From Pseudisothecium myosuroides (Eukaryota > Streptophyta > Bryopsida > Hypnales > Lembophyllaceae): a stretch of DNA of 64,000 nt. Of this stretch, positions 24,077 through 36,212 are shown piece after piece. The translations under genes and the position numbers were made by a program. The stretch spans positions 13,640,001 through 13,704,000 of the forward strand of contig OX637296.1 of assembly GCA_951799445.1 (NCBI GenBank). Reading direction: 5' to 3'. The stretch's first letter is position 1; each line of letters begins with the position of its first letter. The notes beneath the pieces are model-generated. The model saw nothing but the letters and a program-made list of their open reading frames with translations. It did no database searches and was not told where the DNA came from.

Positions 24077-24734
24077 TATTTATTAAAGTTTTCTTTGACA
24101 TGAAGTTTAAATTCCGTGGAGTTCAATTGCATTAAAAATCCAATTCTCTTTTGATGAGAGCAGACCATCTACCTTTCATGACACAAAGTAGCTAAGCTTA
24201 ATCAATCTTATAATTGCCCTTCGGTGATGTAAATCATGTGGCATTTCAGGCCATTAAGTTGGTGGTACTCAACGGTGGTTGTAAAGTAAAACTTTTGAAA
24301 TGGCAATTGCCCATCAAAAAGCTGTCAACAGTTCCTATTCCATGACCAGCTTGTGGCTCTCGATCTTGCGCACCTCATGCATAAAACTGCGAAATACTGC
24401 AGTACAGAGAGTCAAAAGTAGTGAAAACGAAGACTTGCTTTAATTTACTCTACGACTGGACGGAATGGGCTTATAATTACACTCACAATTACATGAAAAC
24501 TGCACCATTTGTATCAAAAATTGGGCATGGTTCTCTGCATCATTGCAGCAACAAGAATCTCCTTTCGATCTAATAATGTGGCAATCTCTAATCCTACTTT
24601 CTACTAATGACTACACCTATTTAACTTACAGGCCAGGGAACAACGATAACCTTGAGATAGTAAGCTACCGTTAATATGCCCCAACTCACTTTGCTTGTAC
24701 TCCAACTCCATAGACCTTTCAGCTGTGACAAAGC
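24077..24734. other. Intergenic DNA and probable 3' region of the pseudokinase gene
   Basis: No gene is supported. The stretch from about 24,400 adjoins the kinase stop codon and may be transcribed. Confidence 0.35.
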
Positions 24735-26764
24735 TCATCGGGCCTCCATTGTACCTGTAAGAACGTCCTTGGAGGCTTTCATTTTCTGTTCCCAGATCTG
24801 AGAATTCATTTGTATCTGCAGTAGAGTCATCGACACTTTGCTCATATCTGGTCTTAACTCCGGCACAGGGTCAACACAGGTTCTCGCCAATTTGGCAGCC
24901 TTAAGAGCGCAATCTAAAGGGAACTGATCTCTAAGCAGAGGGTCAATCCAGGCACGAAGCCGGGGTTTGGGGTCCTTTTCTGCAAATATGGACACTATGG
25001 CATCCGTCAGCAAGGATTTCTTCACTTGCGTGTGAGCTACATTGGCTTGAAAGCTGACAGCCTCCTTCCCTGATAAAATCTCTAACAAAATCACTCCAAA
25101 GGCGAACACATCCAGCTTGGGACTAATCACACCACCAGCGACGTACTCGGGGGCCATGTATCCATGTGTCCCTGTAATCTTAATGCTGTGAGACCTTCGC
25201 ATTGCGCGATGTGGCTTTTTAACATTCGCCACTTCTTCTCTCACTTCTTGGATTTCCCCCTCCTCAGGTAGCGCCTTGAGCTCCTCAGTCACCTTGCTTT
25301 TCACCGCTTCTGTTCCTGTCTCGCCCCTAATTTTGGCTACTCCAAAGTATGCGATTCGGACATGCCGATCCTCATCCAGAAGAATGTTGCTGCTCTTCAT
25401 GTATTTATGTACAGTCGGCATGAGGGTATGGTGATGCAGATACTCCAGTCCCTTGGACACTTCTAGCGCAACTTGTATCCGTGACATCCATGTAGGCAAT
25501 GCTGAAAATCCAGGGGAATGAGAGCTGTGAAGGAATTGCCTCAAATTGCCTCCACTGATGTAATCATACACAAGGTACACATGGTCTCCGTTCATACACC
25601 CCCCAAGCAAGCGCACCAAATTGGAGTGGTGCACACTGCCCAAGTTCTTAATTTCAGCTACAAAGTTGTTGCTCCCTGACGACCCTCTCTTGTCTACGAC
25701 AATCGCCATCTCCGTCTTTTGCAATTTCCCCCTGTATACCGAAGTGCCTACTTTCTTCAAGGGGCTGAAATTATCCGTGGCTTTGCTAAGATCCTTGAAC
25801 TGGAAAATTATAGGGCCATCAGAAAGCATCTCCCGGATGTTTGTCAAAGAGGTGGCACTGGCAGATGATAGACGCGATTCTTTACTAGAGTTTGTGGTAC
25901 TGTTGGTGATCTCCAGGCTGCTCTCATCTGGCACCTTGGGCTTTGACCTGGTTCTAGGAGTGGCAGGCAATTCAGAGGGCGCTTGCTTCTTCACTTTCGC
26001 CCTTTTCACCAGACACATGCTGGCTTCCAAAATAGGATATTTCCTGCACATACATGACCGGGGATGACCGTGAGCGTTTCCTGTCGTTCAATTGAGTTAC
26101 TTATTCAAGGATCTGTATGATATACCCTCTAAAAAAGCCACGGTTTTCAAACGAAACAAGTATTTCAAATTTCTAATGACTCTTATTGTGAGAGTTGGTG
26201 TACAAGGCATGATGTGAAGAACTAACATTGTTTCTCAGATGCGATCACCTCAACTTTTGCATCTTAATGTACTCCTTCATAGCCTTTGGAAACGAAAACG
26301 TCCTCAGCCTCTGCCCCGTTTCGATTCAGAGCTGCGGAAATTTTCCTACACGAAATTTCCAAGTGCACACATGATCCCATGACGACATACTTAAGAAAAT
26401 TGTCGTTATTATGCTTACAAAGAAAAATTATCGAAAACGAACTCCAACTGGTGCATGGGAATATTCTGCCATAAATCAATTGAAAGGAAGACTTGCAATT
26501 GAAGTATGCATGTTGAGTTCAACTATGCTATATAAACCTAATCCATCCAAAGGCTTTGTTCGAAAGTAGTGGTGCTTCCTACCCTGTGTAATCACTCATG
26601 TTATATCCAAGTTTCACTAGCCATTGTTCTATTGAACATATGTGCAAAAAGAACAATTCTGTGATCTAAGCATACCTGCAAAGCCAGGAAGCACACGGTC
26701 CCGTCTGCAATCCCCGACCGCCAGTCCTGCACGGATGAGTCTCGGTAATGTTGGGCATGTCCAT
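24735..26764 (-). CDS. LysM-receptor-type (LYK4/5-like) pseudokinase
   Basis: The main exon (26,043-24,735) encodes a basic juxtamembrane-like segment, a Ser-rich linker and a kinase domain of the plant LysM-RLK type (FKDLSKATDNFSP, SSNILLDED, GTHGYMAPEYV, SPKLDVFAFGV). Numbering from an ATG at 26,051, every key catalytic residue is replaced: the VAIK lysine is V118 (MAIVV), HRD is HKY (215-217), DFG is YFG (235-237). The glycine loop is reduced to VGTSVYRG. The helix-C Glu, APE (300-302) and helix-F Asp are kept, so the fold is probably intact and the protein a scaffold. An insertion of about 30 mostly charged residues lies between YFG and GTHGY. An upstream exon 26,764-26,676 joins in phase through a GT-AG intron (MDMPNITETH..., 465 aa total). 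No LysM ectodomain or membrane segment was found, so the 5' end is uncertain. Confidence 0.7.
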
Positions 26765-28506
26765 GCAAGCGTTCTCCCAAGCCTAGCATTCTCAGAGTTT
26801 GCGCTCTGACTCCAAGAATCAATCACCCTCAATATAATGTGCTCGTGATCAAAAGAATCTCCCCATATCCTGCTTCCGTCAAGGTCGGCAAGCCTAATAA
26901 GTGTGCACCATAGTCTCTCGTAAATCCGTAATTCGCAAATCCGCGCCCTTCACCTTGTACAGTAGATATTATACCGCTGATACTATCTCTTCAGTCAACC
27001 CAATGATTTTCCGAGTCGGCTCTACAACGCTGTATTAACAGCAAATTAATAGGCGTTGGTCAAGACATTTCCAGAGCAAATTAGAGGCGTTGTTCTTTTC
27101 CACGAAAGATTGATTCAAATCTTGGCATAACCAAGACGTTACCTCCTGCTACGAACGTTACAAATTAAAGTGTAAACGCAGTAAGTCTTCCTATAACACA
27201 ATTAAATCGCTTGCTATACAAAAGCTCTTCTTCGACCAAACGCATGCCGACAAGCGCGCGCCTGTGCCAGCTAGCAATCCAACGAGTGCGAGCCTAACTA
27301 ACTGCAGCTAGCAGCAGATGGAACCTCAATTAATTCTTGGGTTGTCTATGAATAAGCTCACCGGTGGTCTCTCCAGCAACAATTAGTCGTACCATATCCC
27401 AATCTCAACCCCCGATACTCCTCTAGCTCAGAAACCTAAAATCGCCATAGCTCCCCCACACCAATTTATGAAACGTACGTGCGATTACACTAGCTAGCGC
27501 CCTGTCTCCTACACCGAAACCCTCCCCGGCGCGGCCGGCCTTCCAATACACCTTAGTTACCGCACCTCACGACCACACCCACCATACATATACCCCCAGG
27601 CAAGATCGATCGACTCCACCCCCACGCACCGACCTCGCTCGATCTCTCGATATTCCACACCACTAGTTCGGAATACATCTCATGCTGATATATAGCCAAT
27701 TGATGAGCCAAACTGTTTGTGGGGCATAGCCCAAACCCCTGGTTTGTTGGAATTGGTGAGCTCGCGCGGTCCCTAACCTACAGCCTCAACATCGGCGGGC
27801 GGGCGCCTCAAGTGAACTCGGAGCTTGAATAAGTTCGCGGGGTTTGCGCGTCGGGGACTCACGCGTTGGCTTCGTACCAGCAAATGGGGGACACACACGG
27901 GATGAGAAGGCTAGCTAGGGAAGGGCCAGGGGAGGAAAGGAAGGTGATGAAGAAGCTGTGTCGGGTACGTGGAGTGGAGTGGAGTGGGGGGTTGTGTACT
28001 TGTTGGTTGCAGCAGCAGCACTGCAGCACATGGGGAGCTAGCTAGGGGGGTTGTTGGGAGTGGCAACTGAAGCTCATGAGCTATGTCAGGGGCATGTAAG
28101 CTTAGCTTTTTACTGTAGTGGCGGGCAAGGACGGGACGGGAAGCTGTTCAAAGGTCTGCGACAACAAGGAAGTAGCTAGGCCAGCAGCAGCAGAGGAGCA
28201 GCAGAGGAGGAGCAGCAGGGGCAGAACAGGGAAGTGCAACGCACCAACGGCCCCCTTCTGACGTTATGGAACCGGATGCGACAAAAGCCGACTGACAAGC
28301 GGGCCGGGTCGGATTGAGATCCTGCCCACCGGCCTGGTCATGAACAATACCCTTGTGAATAAGTTATGAGTTTAGGGGCCGGGTATCTGATGAAAAACAT
28401 TCTAAAGAAGTTGGGAAGCATGGGGGGCTCAAACACTGAGGGCGGACTTCCATGCTGTTTGGGAAAACTTTCCGGAATTGGAATTGGTTTTGGTGAGTTT
28501 CATGGT
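26765..28506. other. GC-richer region upstream of the pseudokinase gene
   Basis: Base composition rises between about 26,900 and 28,350, with (AGC)n and GGA-rich runs at 28,180-28,220. A minus-strand frame of roughly 90 codons is open at about 26,955-26,680, but it overlaps the modelled first exon in another frame and shows no domain. This could be the promoter and leader of the pseudokinase gene or contain missing exons of it. Confidence 0.3.
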
Positions 28507-28651
28507 GTTGACACCAGGGCTTTTTTTTGGGACCCATGTCCCTTCCTTTGGCTTCACTGCACAGGTCAGTTTTTGGAGGGACTGTAGCGTAGTGGTCACA
28601 TTTGGCAGAATCTAGCAAAATTTCACCAGAAAAAAAAGCCCTAGTTGACAC
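28507..28651. mobile_element. Candidate small inverted-repeat element (about 145 bp)
   Basis: AGGGCTTTTTTTT near the left end and its reverse complement AAAAAAAAGCCCT near the right end are flanked by imperfectly matching GACACC and GTCAAC. I could not fix a target duplication, so the boundaries and class are unsure. Confidence 0.35.
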
Positions 28652-30586
28652 AAATCCACATCTATGTGAGTACTAGGGAGAATCTACAATTTAAGAGTAG
28701 CTTTGTCTTAGTGTCAAACTAAAACATTCAAGTTTAATATATTCAAGTAGTTTTTTGAAAGTGGGAAAGTTGCCGCCCCCTTGCTTTTCAAGAGACCTTC
28801 CCTACAATTTGGCTAGACAACAATTCCTATGCTCTTCTTACAAGTATTCGACACAGCTATGGAGATTTTTGGATAATCTTTCGTCTATTGGTTGCAAAGG
28901 TTGGCCGATTTTTGTATATAGAAGTCTACCTATAAGGTATTTATACCAAGGGTTTTTTTCAATTTTTTATGAAGTACCAAAGTGGCGGTATATAAGTGTT
29001 ATTTTAGTGCTCTAAATTTCAACATTCATCCCCGTATTGGATAGAAAATATCACATTAGCACGTATCACATGTCCATAATTATATTTTCATCCACAATTT
29101 TGCAATTTCATTCAAGATTTTTTTAAATTTGAAGTTTTTAAGCAAAAAACTTCACTGTTTTTTGACATTTTTTAGCCAAATTATTTTTTGGGGGTCCAAT
29201 TTGGCACTAAAATGCCAAAAAAACACCTCATTTATACCTATAATCAATACTACCCAAAATGTGACACCAACATTGAAACCGAAAGGCATCATTTTTTTAG
29301 ATGTTGATTACTAACATTAGATGTACACAATCAAAACATGAAAGTCTATGAAAGACAAGAATTGGATTTTGGTACACCTAGAGAGTATATTTGAAAACTC
29401 ATAACTTATTCATATAATGTCCAAATAATGCATGTTAAGAAAGCATTGAAATCCTCACTTTCACCTACCCATAAAATTTGATGACAATCATTTATCTTTA
29501 ATAATAGTGAATGTACTCAGTTGTAATTAGTGATTATAGGTGCATATATCTTAGGTGGAATCACAATAGCAATGTGCTTTGCAATCTACGTCTCCAAACT
29601 TGCTGAAGCTCACAATGTGTCCAGCATTGCCCTCTCTACATTGCTTTGTTCAAAGAATTTGTATGTAAATTTATATTCAACCTTATAGAAGTGCAAAGCC
29701 CTCTCCAAACTTGTTGTCAAATTGACCCCCACAATGATTCCCCAAACTATTGAAGCACCCAAGAATAAAGACTCAAAAGAAATAATCATCCTTCCTAAGA
29801 GTCAAAGAAGTGTCTCCACCTCATCTTTTTCAAAGCACATTCTCCTGTATACTTTGTTTTTTCTTAAGGTTAAGTGGAAAGCTCTTGGCTTAGTTAAAAA
29901 TGTTATGTCTAGAGTATTTTTCAACTAGTTACTTTAATCACACAAGAAATATCAATGAAATTTACTACTAAAAATATGGGGCACATTTTAACATTTATTC
30001 CCAATTGGAGCAATGAAATGGTTTGTTCTCCCTATTGCCAAGGGAACCCCAATTCTATGTTGCATCCTATAATTTATTGTTAGTAGACCAAATTCCATTT
30101 TTTTTCACTTTGGAATAATGCAAGATCTTAGTATTGACTATTGATGCTAAAATTTGGAATTAGAAAATCTTGAACTAGCTAGAAGAGGTTCAAGAATATA
30201 AAATTAACTACACCCAAGAAGACTCCAATTTTTACATTTATTTGGCAAAATAAAATTTTAGAATCGGTCTTATATTGGCAATCAATGCCATGATGAGATC
30301 TAGAGCTTCTTGAAGAAAGTCTAGTAAGAGGGGGAATGTAGATTTAGAGCATTTGAGGTCATTTGAATTATGGCTTTAGAATAATTCACCCTTAAGTGAT
30401 CTTGATTTTCAAAAGTCTTCATTTTTTACTATATCTATATGAACAAATTCATTACATTGCACAAAAATCATGAAACTCCAAGTAGCTAATTAAGCCTAGT
30501 CAATGTGAAGAAAAATAGACAAAAATTACTTTTTCAAAAACTTTGAATATACTCTGTTGGGTATTACAGCTCTTACAATAATCTCT
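28652..30586. other. AT-rich intergenic DNA, nothing recognised
   Basis: No supported gene, RNA gene or inverted-repeat element. Confidence 0.4.
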
Positions 30587-30590
30587 TTAA

Positions 30591-31226
30591 CCCCTAACTG
30601 CCCAAGGCACCAGATTCTGGTGTTTCGAAAACTTTGAAGTTAAGTAAAACCCAACCAATTTGCTATTTTTAGTAGTTTATATTTTTGGAGAACTCCTTTG
30701 GAAGTCTAGTTTTAGGATCAAAAAGCCGATCTTAAAAATGAAGGATTATGATTTTTCTATTCAAGATTTTGTGCAAGGATACCCATTGCAATCTTGACTT
30801 CACGTAGTGTTGAGGGCTCTTGGAAATGAGCCTCAAATACACTAGATCTTGGAGAAAAAATCACATTAGAAATTCATTTAAAAAAATTGTAGAATAGATT
30901 TTGCAAAACCGTAAATTGATTGGGGTTGTGCATGCGGGGCCCTATAACCTCATATTTTTTTAGTGACCAAATTTTTAGAGTTGACATGCAAAAAGAATAT
31001 TGAAAATTTTCATAGTTTTAACACCCTCATGATCAAACATTATAATCTTTCAATCTGTAAGTGATATTGTTATGTTTTCTTTTCCTATATTATCTCTAAC
31101 ATGTCTAGTTTGAATTTGGATGGTTACAATTCAAAAGAAATTGGTACAACTTATGAAAATGTTGACTTTTTGTTCAAGTTAGAGCAAATTTCAAGAAGCT
31201 CTAAACATGCCTTGGGCATTTAGGGG
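30591..31226. mobile_element. TTAA-flanked TIR element, piggyBac-like (636 bp)
   Basis: TTAA lies immediately outside both ends (30,587-30,590 and 31,227-31,230). Termini are CCCCTAACTGCCCAAGGC (left) and, in reverse complement, CCCCTAAATGCCCAAGGC (right), 17 of 18 identical. The first seven bases match the element at 22,513 but most of the interior differs, so it is a related subfamily. No coding capacity. Confidence 0.65.
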
Positions 31227-31230
31227 TTAA

Positions 31231-32960
31231 AGCCTTCATCATCCATTTACTACTTGGCTCTCTTACTTTTACCACTTAAAATGAATGACCTTTACACACG
31301 CATGATTATATAGAGTGTCACTCATTGAAAATAAGATTCAAAACAAATGCTAAGAATACAAATGTTTTATAAGATTCTTCCTTCTTCGGTATTTCTTTCA
31401 GAGCAACTTTTCCTACAATTTTGGCACGTGTTTTTAGAATTATTTTTGGTAACCCGAGCCTATTGCAATGGTAGTGTAGAGCATATCTTTTGAGAGGAAG
31501 AATGTTTTTCTACCTCCATCCTCCATCTGTGTAGAAAAAAGAACAAATTCATGTTGTTGACCTCACAAAAGAAAAGACCTACGTCCCCTATCTACATTCG
31601 GAGTTTTTCGACCACGTGTAGAAAAAGAACAAATTCATGTCGTTGACCTCACAAAAGAAGAGGCCCCGGCTAGAGTTGAGTGTTGCTTTTTCTGATGAGA
31701 TTCAGAGCAAACGTTCATCAAAGACATGGAGCTTTTTCCATGCAATGAAATTCCGTTTTATTTGTGTCAAAAAAACAGAAATAAAGTCATGGAGCTTTTT
31801 ATCATGGATGTGGTATACTTATTGGTGCACCAGCCCTCATTCACGCCAACTGAAAGTGTGGCACCTAACATTCTACGGACATGTCTGTCTCATACATTGG
31901 AGCAAATCATATCACACCTACTGCACAGGTGTAAGACTGTGAGAGGGAGGTTCATTTAATTCCGTCTTGCTCGTCCTGTTTATTTAGTTGTAGGTAAGGC
32001 ATAACTTACAACTGCAGAAATTTAAATAAAAAAATATTTGGATATGATTGCTTTTGGGGTTGAATGTGTGACTGTTCTAGAAGAAAGCTTGTGGCATGAT
32101 GTGGAGTGATGAAACTATTTACATCCACGGAAATGGATGAAGCCTGCAATACATGGATGAAAAATATTTATTCATCCAAAAGAGTGTACACTCATCCAAA
32201 AAAGAGCAATAACGTCCTAAAATTTGGTAGCATTTGGCGATTTCATCCAATGAAAAAGGAAGAATATTCCCTACCAAAAAAATTGTATCGCTTCTTAGCA
32301 AAACTCGTTCAAAACCCCCCTGGATACCAATACAAGCTACAACTTTTGTTAAAGTAACTACACCTAATTTCAACCGCTTTCTAAAATCAACCACTCTAGA
32401 TTCTTGCCTAAAATAAATTTCCACTATTCATGAAAGTTGATGGTCAGTTTTAGAAACACCTATTTTCAGCACTTTGAAAATTCATAGTTTATTCATACGG
32501 TATCAAAATAATGCATTCAAAGAGAATCTAGAATCCACTTTTGACTACCAATAAGTTCCCACAAAAAAAATTCAATATAGTAATGGGAGTCATATTGAAT
32601 TGCTTATTTGTGTGATTTTAGGTTTAGTTTCCTTATTGATAGTTGCTCTTGTATAGACTTGGTAAAAATAATGTAGTAGAAATGTGGTACAAACATTTAT
32701 GTGTGGATCAGTGATCAAGCCCACAAGGCTAAACTAAATGGCATTTGTATTGCCACAACTAAAATATGGACACCCAAATGTGCCCAAAAGTGTCACTTCA
32801 TCAAATGATCACATTGAATATATTTTCTAAATCAAGAGAGAAGAGAGGTAACTCCATGCAACCTTTGAGTAGGTTGGTGTAAATTAAGGGCCCATTCATA
32901 TTGAGCCTCACATGTAGTCACAAGTAGCTACATGAATGAATTTGGTACTACATACCTCAA
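31231..32960. other. Intergenic DNA, nothing recognised
   Basis: Contains the direct repeat at 31,531-31,668 and short open frames with no recognisable domain. Confidence 0.35.
31531..31668. repeat. Direct repeat, two units about 50 bp long, 87 bp apart
   Basis: The segment beginning GTAGAAAAAAGAACAAATTC at 31,531 recurs with a few changes at 31,618 (GTAGAAAAAGAACAAATTC), each continuing into GTTGACCTCACAAAAGAA. Confidence 0.8.
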
Positions 32961-32964
32961 TTAA

Positions 32965-34359
32965 CTTCTAAAGGACCATTTGTCCCTTTGGGATACAAGT
33001 AGGAGTTTGGGTAGGCCCCTATGAACTCAATTTCCATATTATTTTCCAAGATTTTGATTGACGATAGATAAAACATTAGCTTTATCAAAATATAATTTCA
33101 ATCAATGTCCTGTAGCAAAAGTTATGCCACAATCAACTCTTTTTTTAGTTCATGAAGTAGCAAATCAAAACTTCAAAAAATTGAAATAATTTATTTTTAA
33201 ATTTATTTTTAGTAGATAATATTTTTGTTTATATGAAAGGCTTGCTTCATTTCATTTGGACTAGTGCAGCCCTGTGCCGTTGCTACAGCCAAAACAAAAG
33301 TAAAAGTCATTTTGGAAACCAAAAATAACTCAAAAATCCATAACTTTCCCACCATAGGTTCAAATGCCATGAAACAAAGCCCTTGCACCTCTCCTCGCCG
33401 AGGGCTTTCTAGTGGTGCCAAAACATGATCAATTGACACACGGTTCAAAAGATACCTAATTTAGCATAATTTAATAATTTTTAAGAACAAAAAATAACTC
33501 AAAAATCCATAACTTTCCCACCGTAGGTCCAAATGCCACAAAACCAAGACCTTGCACCTCTCCTCGCCAAGAGCTTTCCAACGGTACCAAGAGCGCGACC
33601 AAAATCAAAGTAAAAGTAATTTCCTAATTTTTTGATCCATAAATACTTCGAAATTCAATAACTTCCTCACCATAACTCCAAACGCAACAAAACCAAGCCC
33701 GTGCACCCCTCCTCGCCGAGGGCTTTCCGACGGTACCAAGCACGCCACCGGGGGACGCACGGTTTAGGAGATCTCACCGTGACAAACAAAACAAATATGG
33801 CACCTAAATATAGAAGAATATACCATACAAACTTAATAGAAGAGATAAGTGATGGGAAAATTATAGAACATCTCGTTTTGTTGGCAATCATAGCATCTTC
33901 TTGAAAATTTAACATATGGAATTTGTTTCTAATCTCAATTTTCACATTTAAAAAAAAATTCACATGGTTAACTTTGATTGGTAGAAAAATCTAACTATTG
34001 TGAATAGTATGTTCCAGTTCCATCTTAGGGCTATAAATGATTTAGTCATTCCTTCTATCTTATACCTGCTTCTACTTAATAATTTTTTAAAGATTGAAAA
34101 TCACCTTAATTTTTTTTTAATTCCTAGAGTTTCAACTCAATTCTTCATGATGAATTTTTTTTTAAACTAGAATTTCATAGTGCAAATTTTTTATAGTGAA
34201 GTAGATTCACAGTCTTACAATCTAGTCACACAAGGTGCAAAATAACTTGTTTTCTTCACTTTAAATGCAAATATCTTGCAATCTATTTAGCAAATGTTTT
34301 TGAAATTTCTTTCATACATTCTTTCACTATTCTGGTGCAAAATTGTGGTCCTATAGGGG
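32965..34359. mobile_element. TTAA-flanked TIR element, piggyBac-like (1395 bp) with an internal tandem array
   Basis: TTAA borders both ends (32,961-32,964 and 34,360-34,363). Termini are CTTCTAAAGGACCA (left, decayed) and, in reverse complement, CCCCTATAGGACCA (right). The right third (ATCTTGCAATCT, GGTGCAAAAT, GGTCCTATAGGGG) aligns with the right part of the 22,513 element. The centre is replaced by a tandem array (33,322-33,780) absent from that copy. Confidence 0.55.
33322..33780. repeat. Three diverged tandem units of about 155-165 bp
   Basis: Each unit carries a CCATAACTTTCCCACC-like word, then a CTTGCACCTCTCCTCGCC-like word, then GGGCTTTCC and a GGTACCAAG-like word. Units start near 33,322, 33,488 and 33,641. 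The third is the most diverged. The GC-richer core contrasts with the AT-rich host element. Confidence 0.75.
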
Positions 34360-34363
34360 TTAA

Positions 34364-35318
34364 GAGGGGGTGTCTTTAAAATACGGGCATTATAACTAGT
34401 CTAATTTTTTATTGGAAAGCTTGGAGGTATTAAAGGATAAAAAAAAGTTGTATAGGTGAATTTGGTGAAGGTTTTGAAGTGTGTAATAGTGTTAGGGTCA
34501 TTGAAGTTAATGTGTTGTTGATTGTTTTCTAGTTTTTGTTTGCTGGTAAGAATGTAAGTTGCTTATTTGATGTTTATGCGGTTGAGAGTGGATAGTGTTT
34601 TTGTAATTGCAAATTTCGGGAGGTTGATAGTATTGTGAAGAATTTGAGCTATAGTTGTATGTGTTGTTCATTTGGCTTCGGTTGTGAGCACAATTAGTAG
34701 TGAATTAGACCATCCAAAACAACCGGTATTGTGAATGAGGGAGTCATATTTATGTATTTTTGAATGTGGAGCTTCGAGCTTGAATCAGTCATAGCATTGT
34801 AGGGTGTGAGTTTGGGAAGTTATTGTATATACGTTTATGTTGTTGTTTGATCCAAGCATTCCAAAAAAAATGCCAAAATCATAGAGACTAATTTGTCATA
34901 ACCCCCAATATGATAGAATGGTTCTCATATGTGTCTTGGAATTGACCCTACCATACAACAAGTCAATTTTTCTAAACATAGAGCACGTAGTCAATAGCCC
35001 CAAATATGCTTAAAAATCCTCTATTGGCATTGATTTCTAACTACTAATATCTTCATGTATTGGTTGTCTTCAATATGTAGATTCAAAAGCAACCGTCACT
35101 ACAATACAAAACACACTTCACATGTGGACTTCATGGCGGTAGAAGCACCAATTCTTCAATACTCATGGGTGTAATCTACAAAAACTTCATATGCTAGCAT
35201 GCACAAAGTTGCCCTCTACTTGTGAATGGGAGAGCGACCATACAAATCACTTGTATCTCTCTTCTAAACAAAGAAATCATCTACTTCATACACAACTTGC
35301 ATGGTTCTTAGAAAGAAA
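34364..35318. other. Intergenic DNA, nothing recognised
   Basis: No supported gene or repeat. Confidence 0.35.
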
Positions 35319-36212
35319 CACTACTAGAGGATGGGGTGTTTTAAGCATGTTTTTAAGTCAAAAAATGCATACTTAAAGTGCAAGACTTTTAAGTAATTTG
35401 TACTTAAAATGTTGTGTCTAGGACGCGCCTTAAAAGACAATACTAAAATTCACAAACGTGTCTTTTAAGTAATTCTACCACGTCTTTTAAAATTACCGAA
35501 CCAAGTAGATTATATTATTGCAATTTCCTATAATTATCACATTCTCGAGGGTGCTGGCACTTGTCCAGCAATGAATGGTTGGCCTCACATTTTTTTCCGT
35601 GTCTCACGAACTTGTTTCTCCCAATCGTTTTTTTTTAAATGGAATCTATTCAAGAATGTGCTCTTCGAAGTGACAGGTCAAATCAACCGGACCAGCTTTC
35701 CTGAATTCATGCCATGGCATATTCCAAAAGAATTCTTCTTAAGCCTTCATATTCCGTCTTGTGAGCATTGGATGTAGGTGCTGCTGTGCAAAGAAATGAC
35801 AGGGAATAAAAACAGTTTTATTCATATCCAAACTGAAAACTTGAACCAAGTTGCAATTGCCGCATCATGATGTGGTTTGAGAAACAACAATTTCCCATGC
35901 CGCAAATGAGTGACACTTAGCCGTCTGTGAACTGCAATTTGCCTTACACTCCACTGAGCCTACTGCTGCTCACATTTTCCCTGCCTCAAAACAACAACTA
36001 CGTCTAATGTGGTATACATTTCTTCCTCACACTACCATGGGAAAACGGGGCATGCTGTCCAATACTGTGTAAGCATGTGCTCCCAAACATTAGACATAAC
36101 AATAATCTCTGTACATACACTCTATTTATACTCACTCTTGCATAAATTGAAGCGTTGCCGTCGTTGAATTGCTTGATTCGTGGTCGTCGAGCACAGCTTT
36201 CATCTGTCGCCT

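Noticed and set aside
31637..31959. Overlapping open frames at 31.6-32.0 kb as a gene
   Set aside because: Two frames overlap with no domain, the first lies on a local direct repeat, and there are no splice partners.
35319..35500. Independent small MITE at 35,319
   Set aside because: No inverted copy of the CACTACTAG terminus within the next kilobase. The end with subterminal repeats fits the left border of the large CACTA element better.
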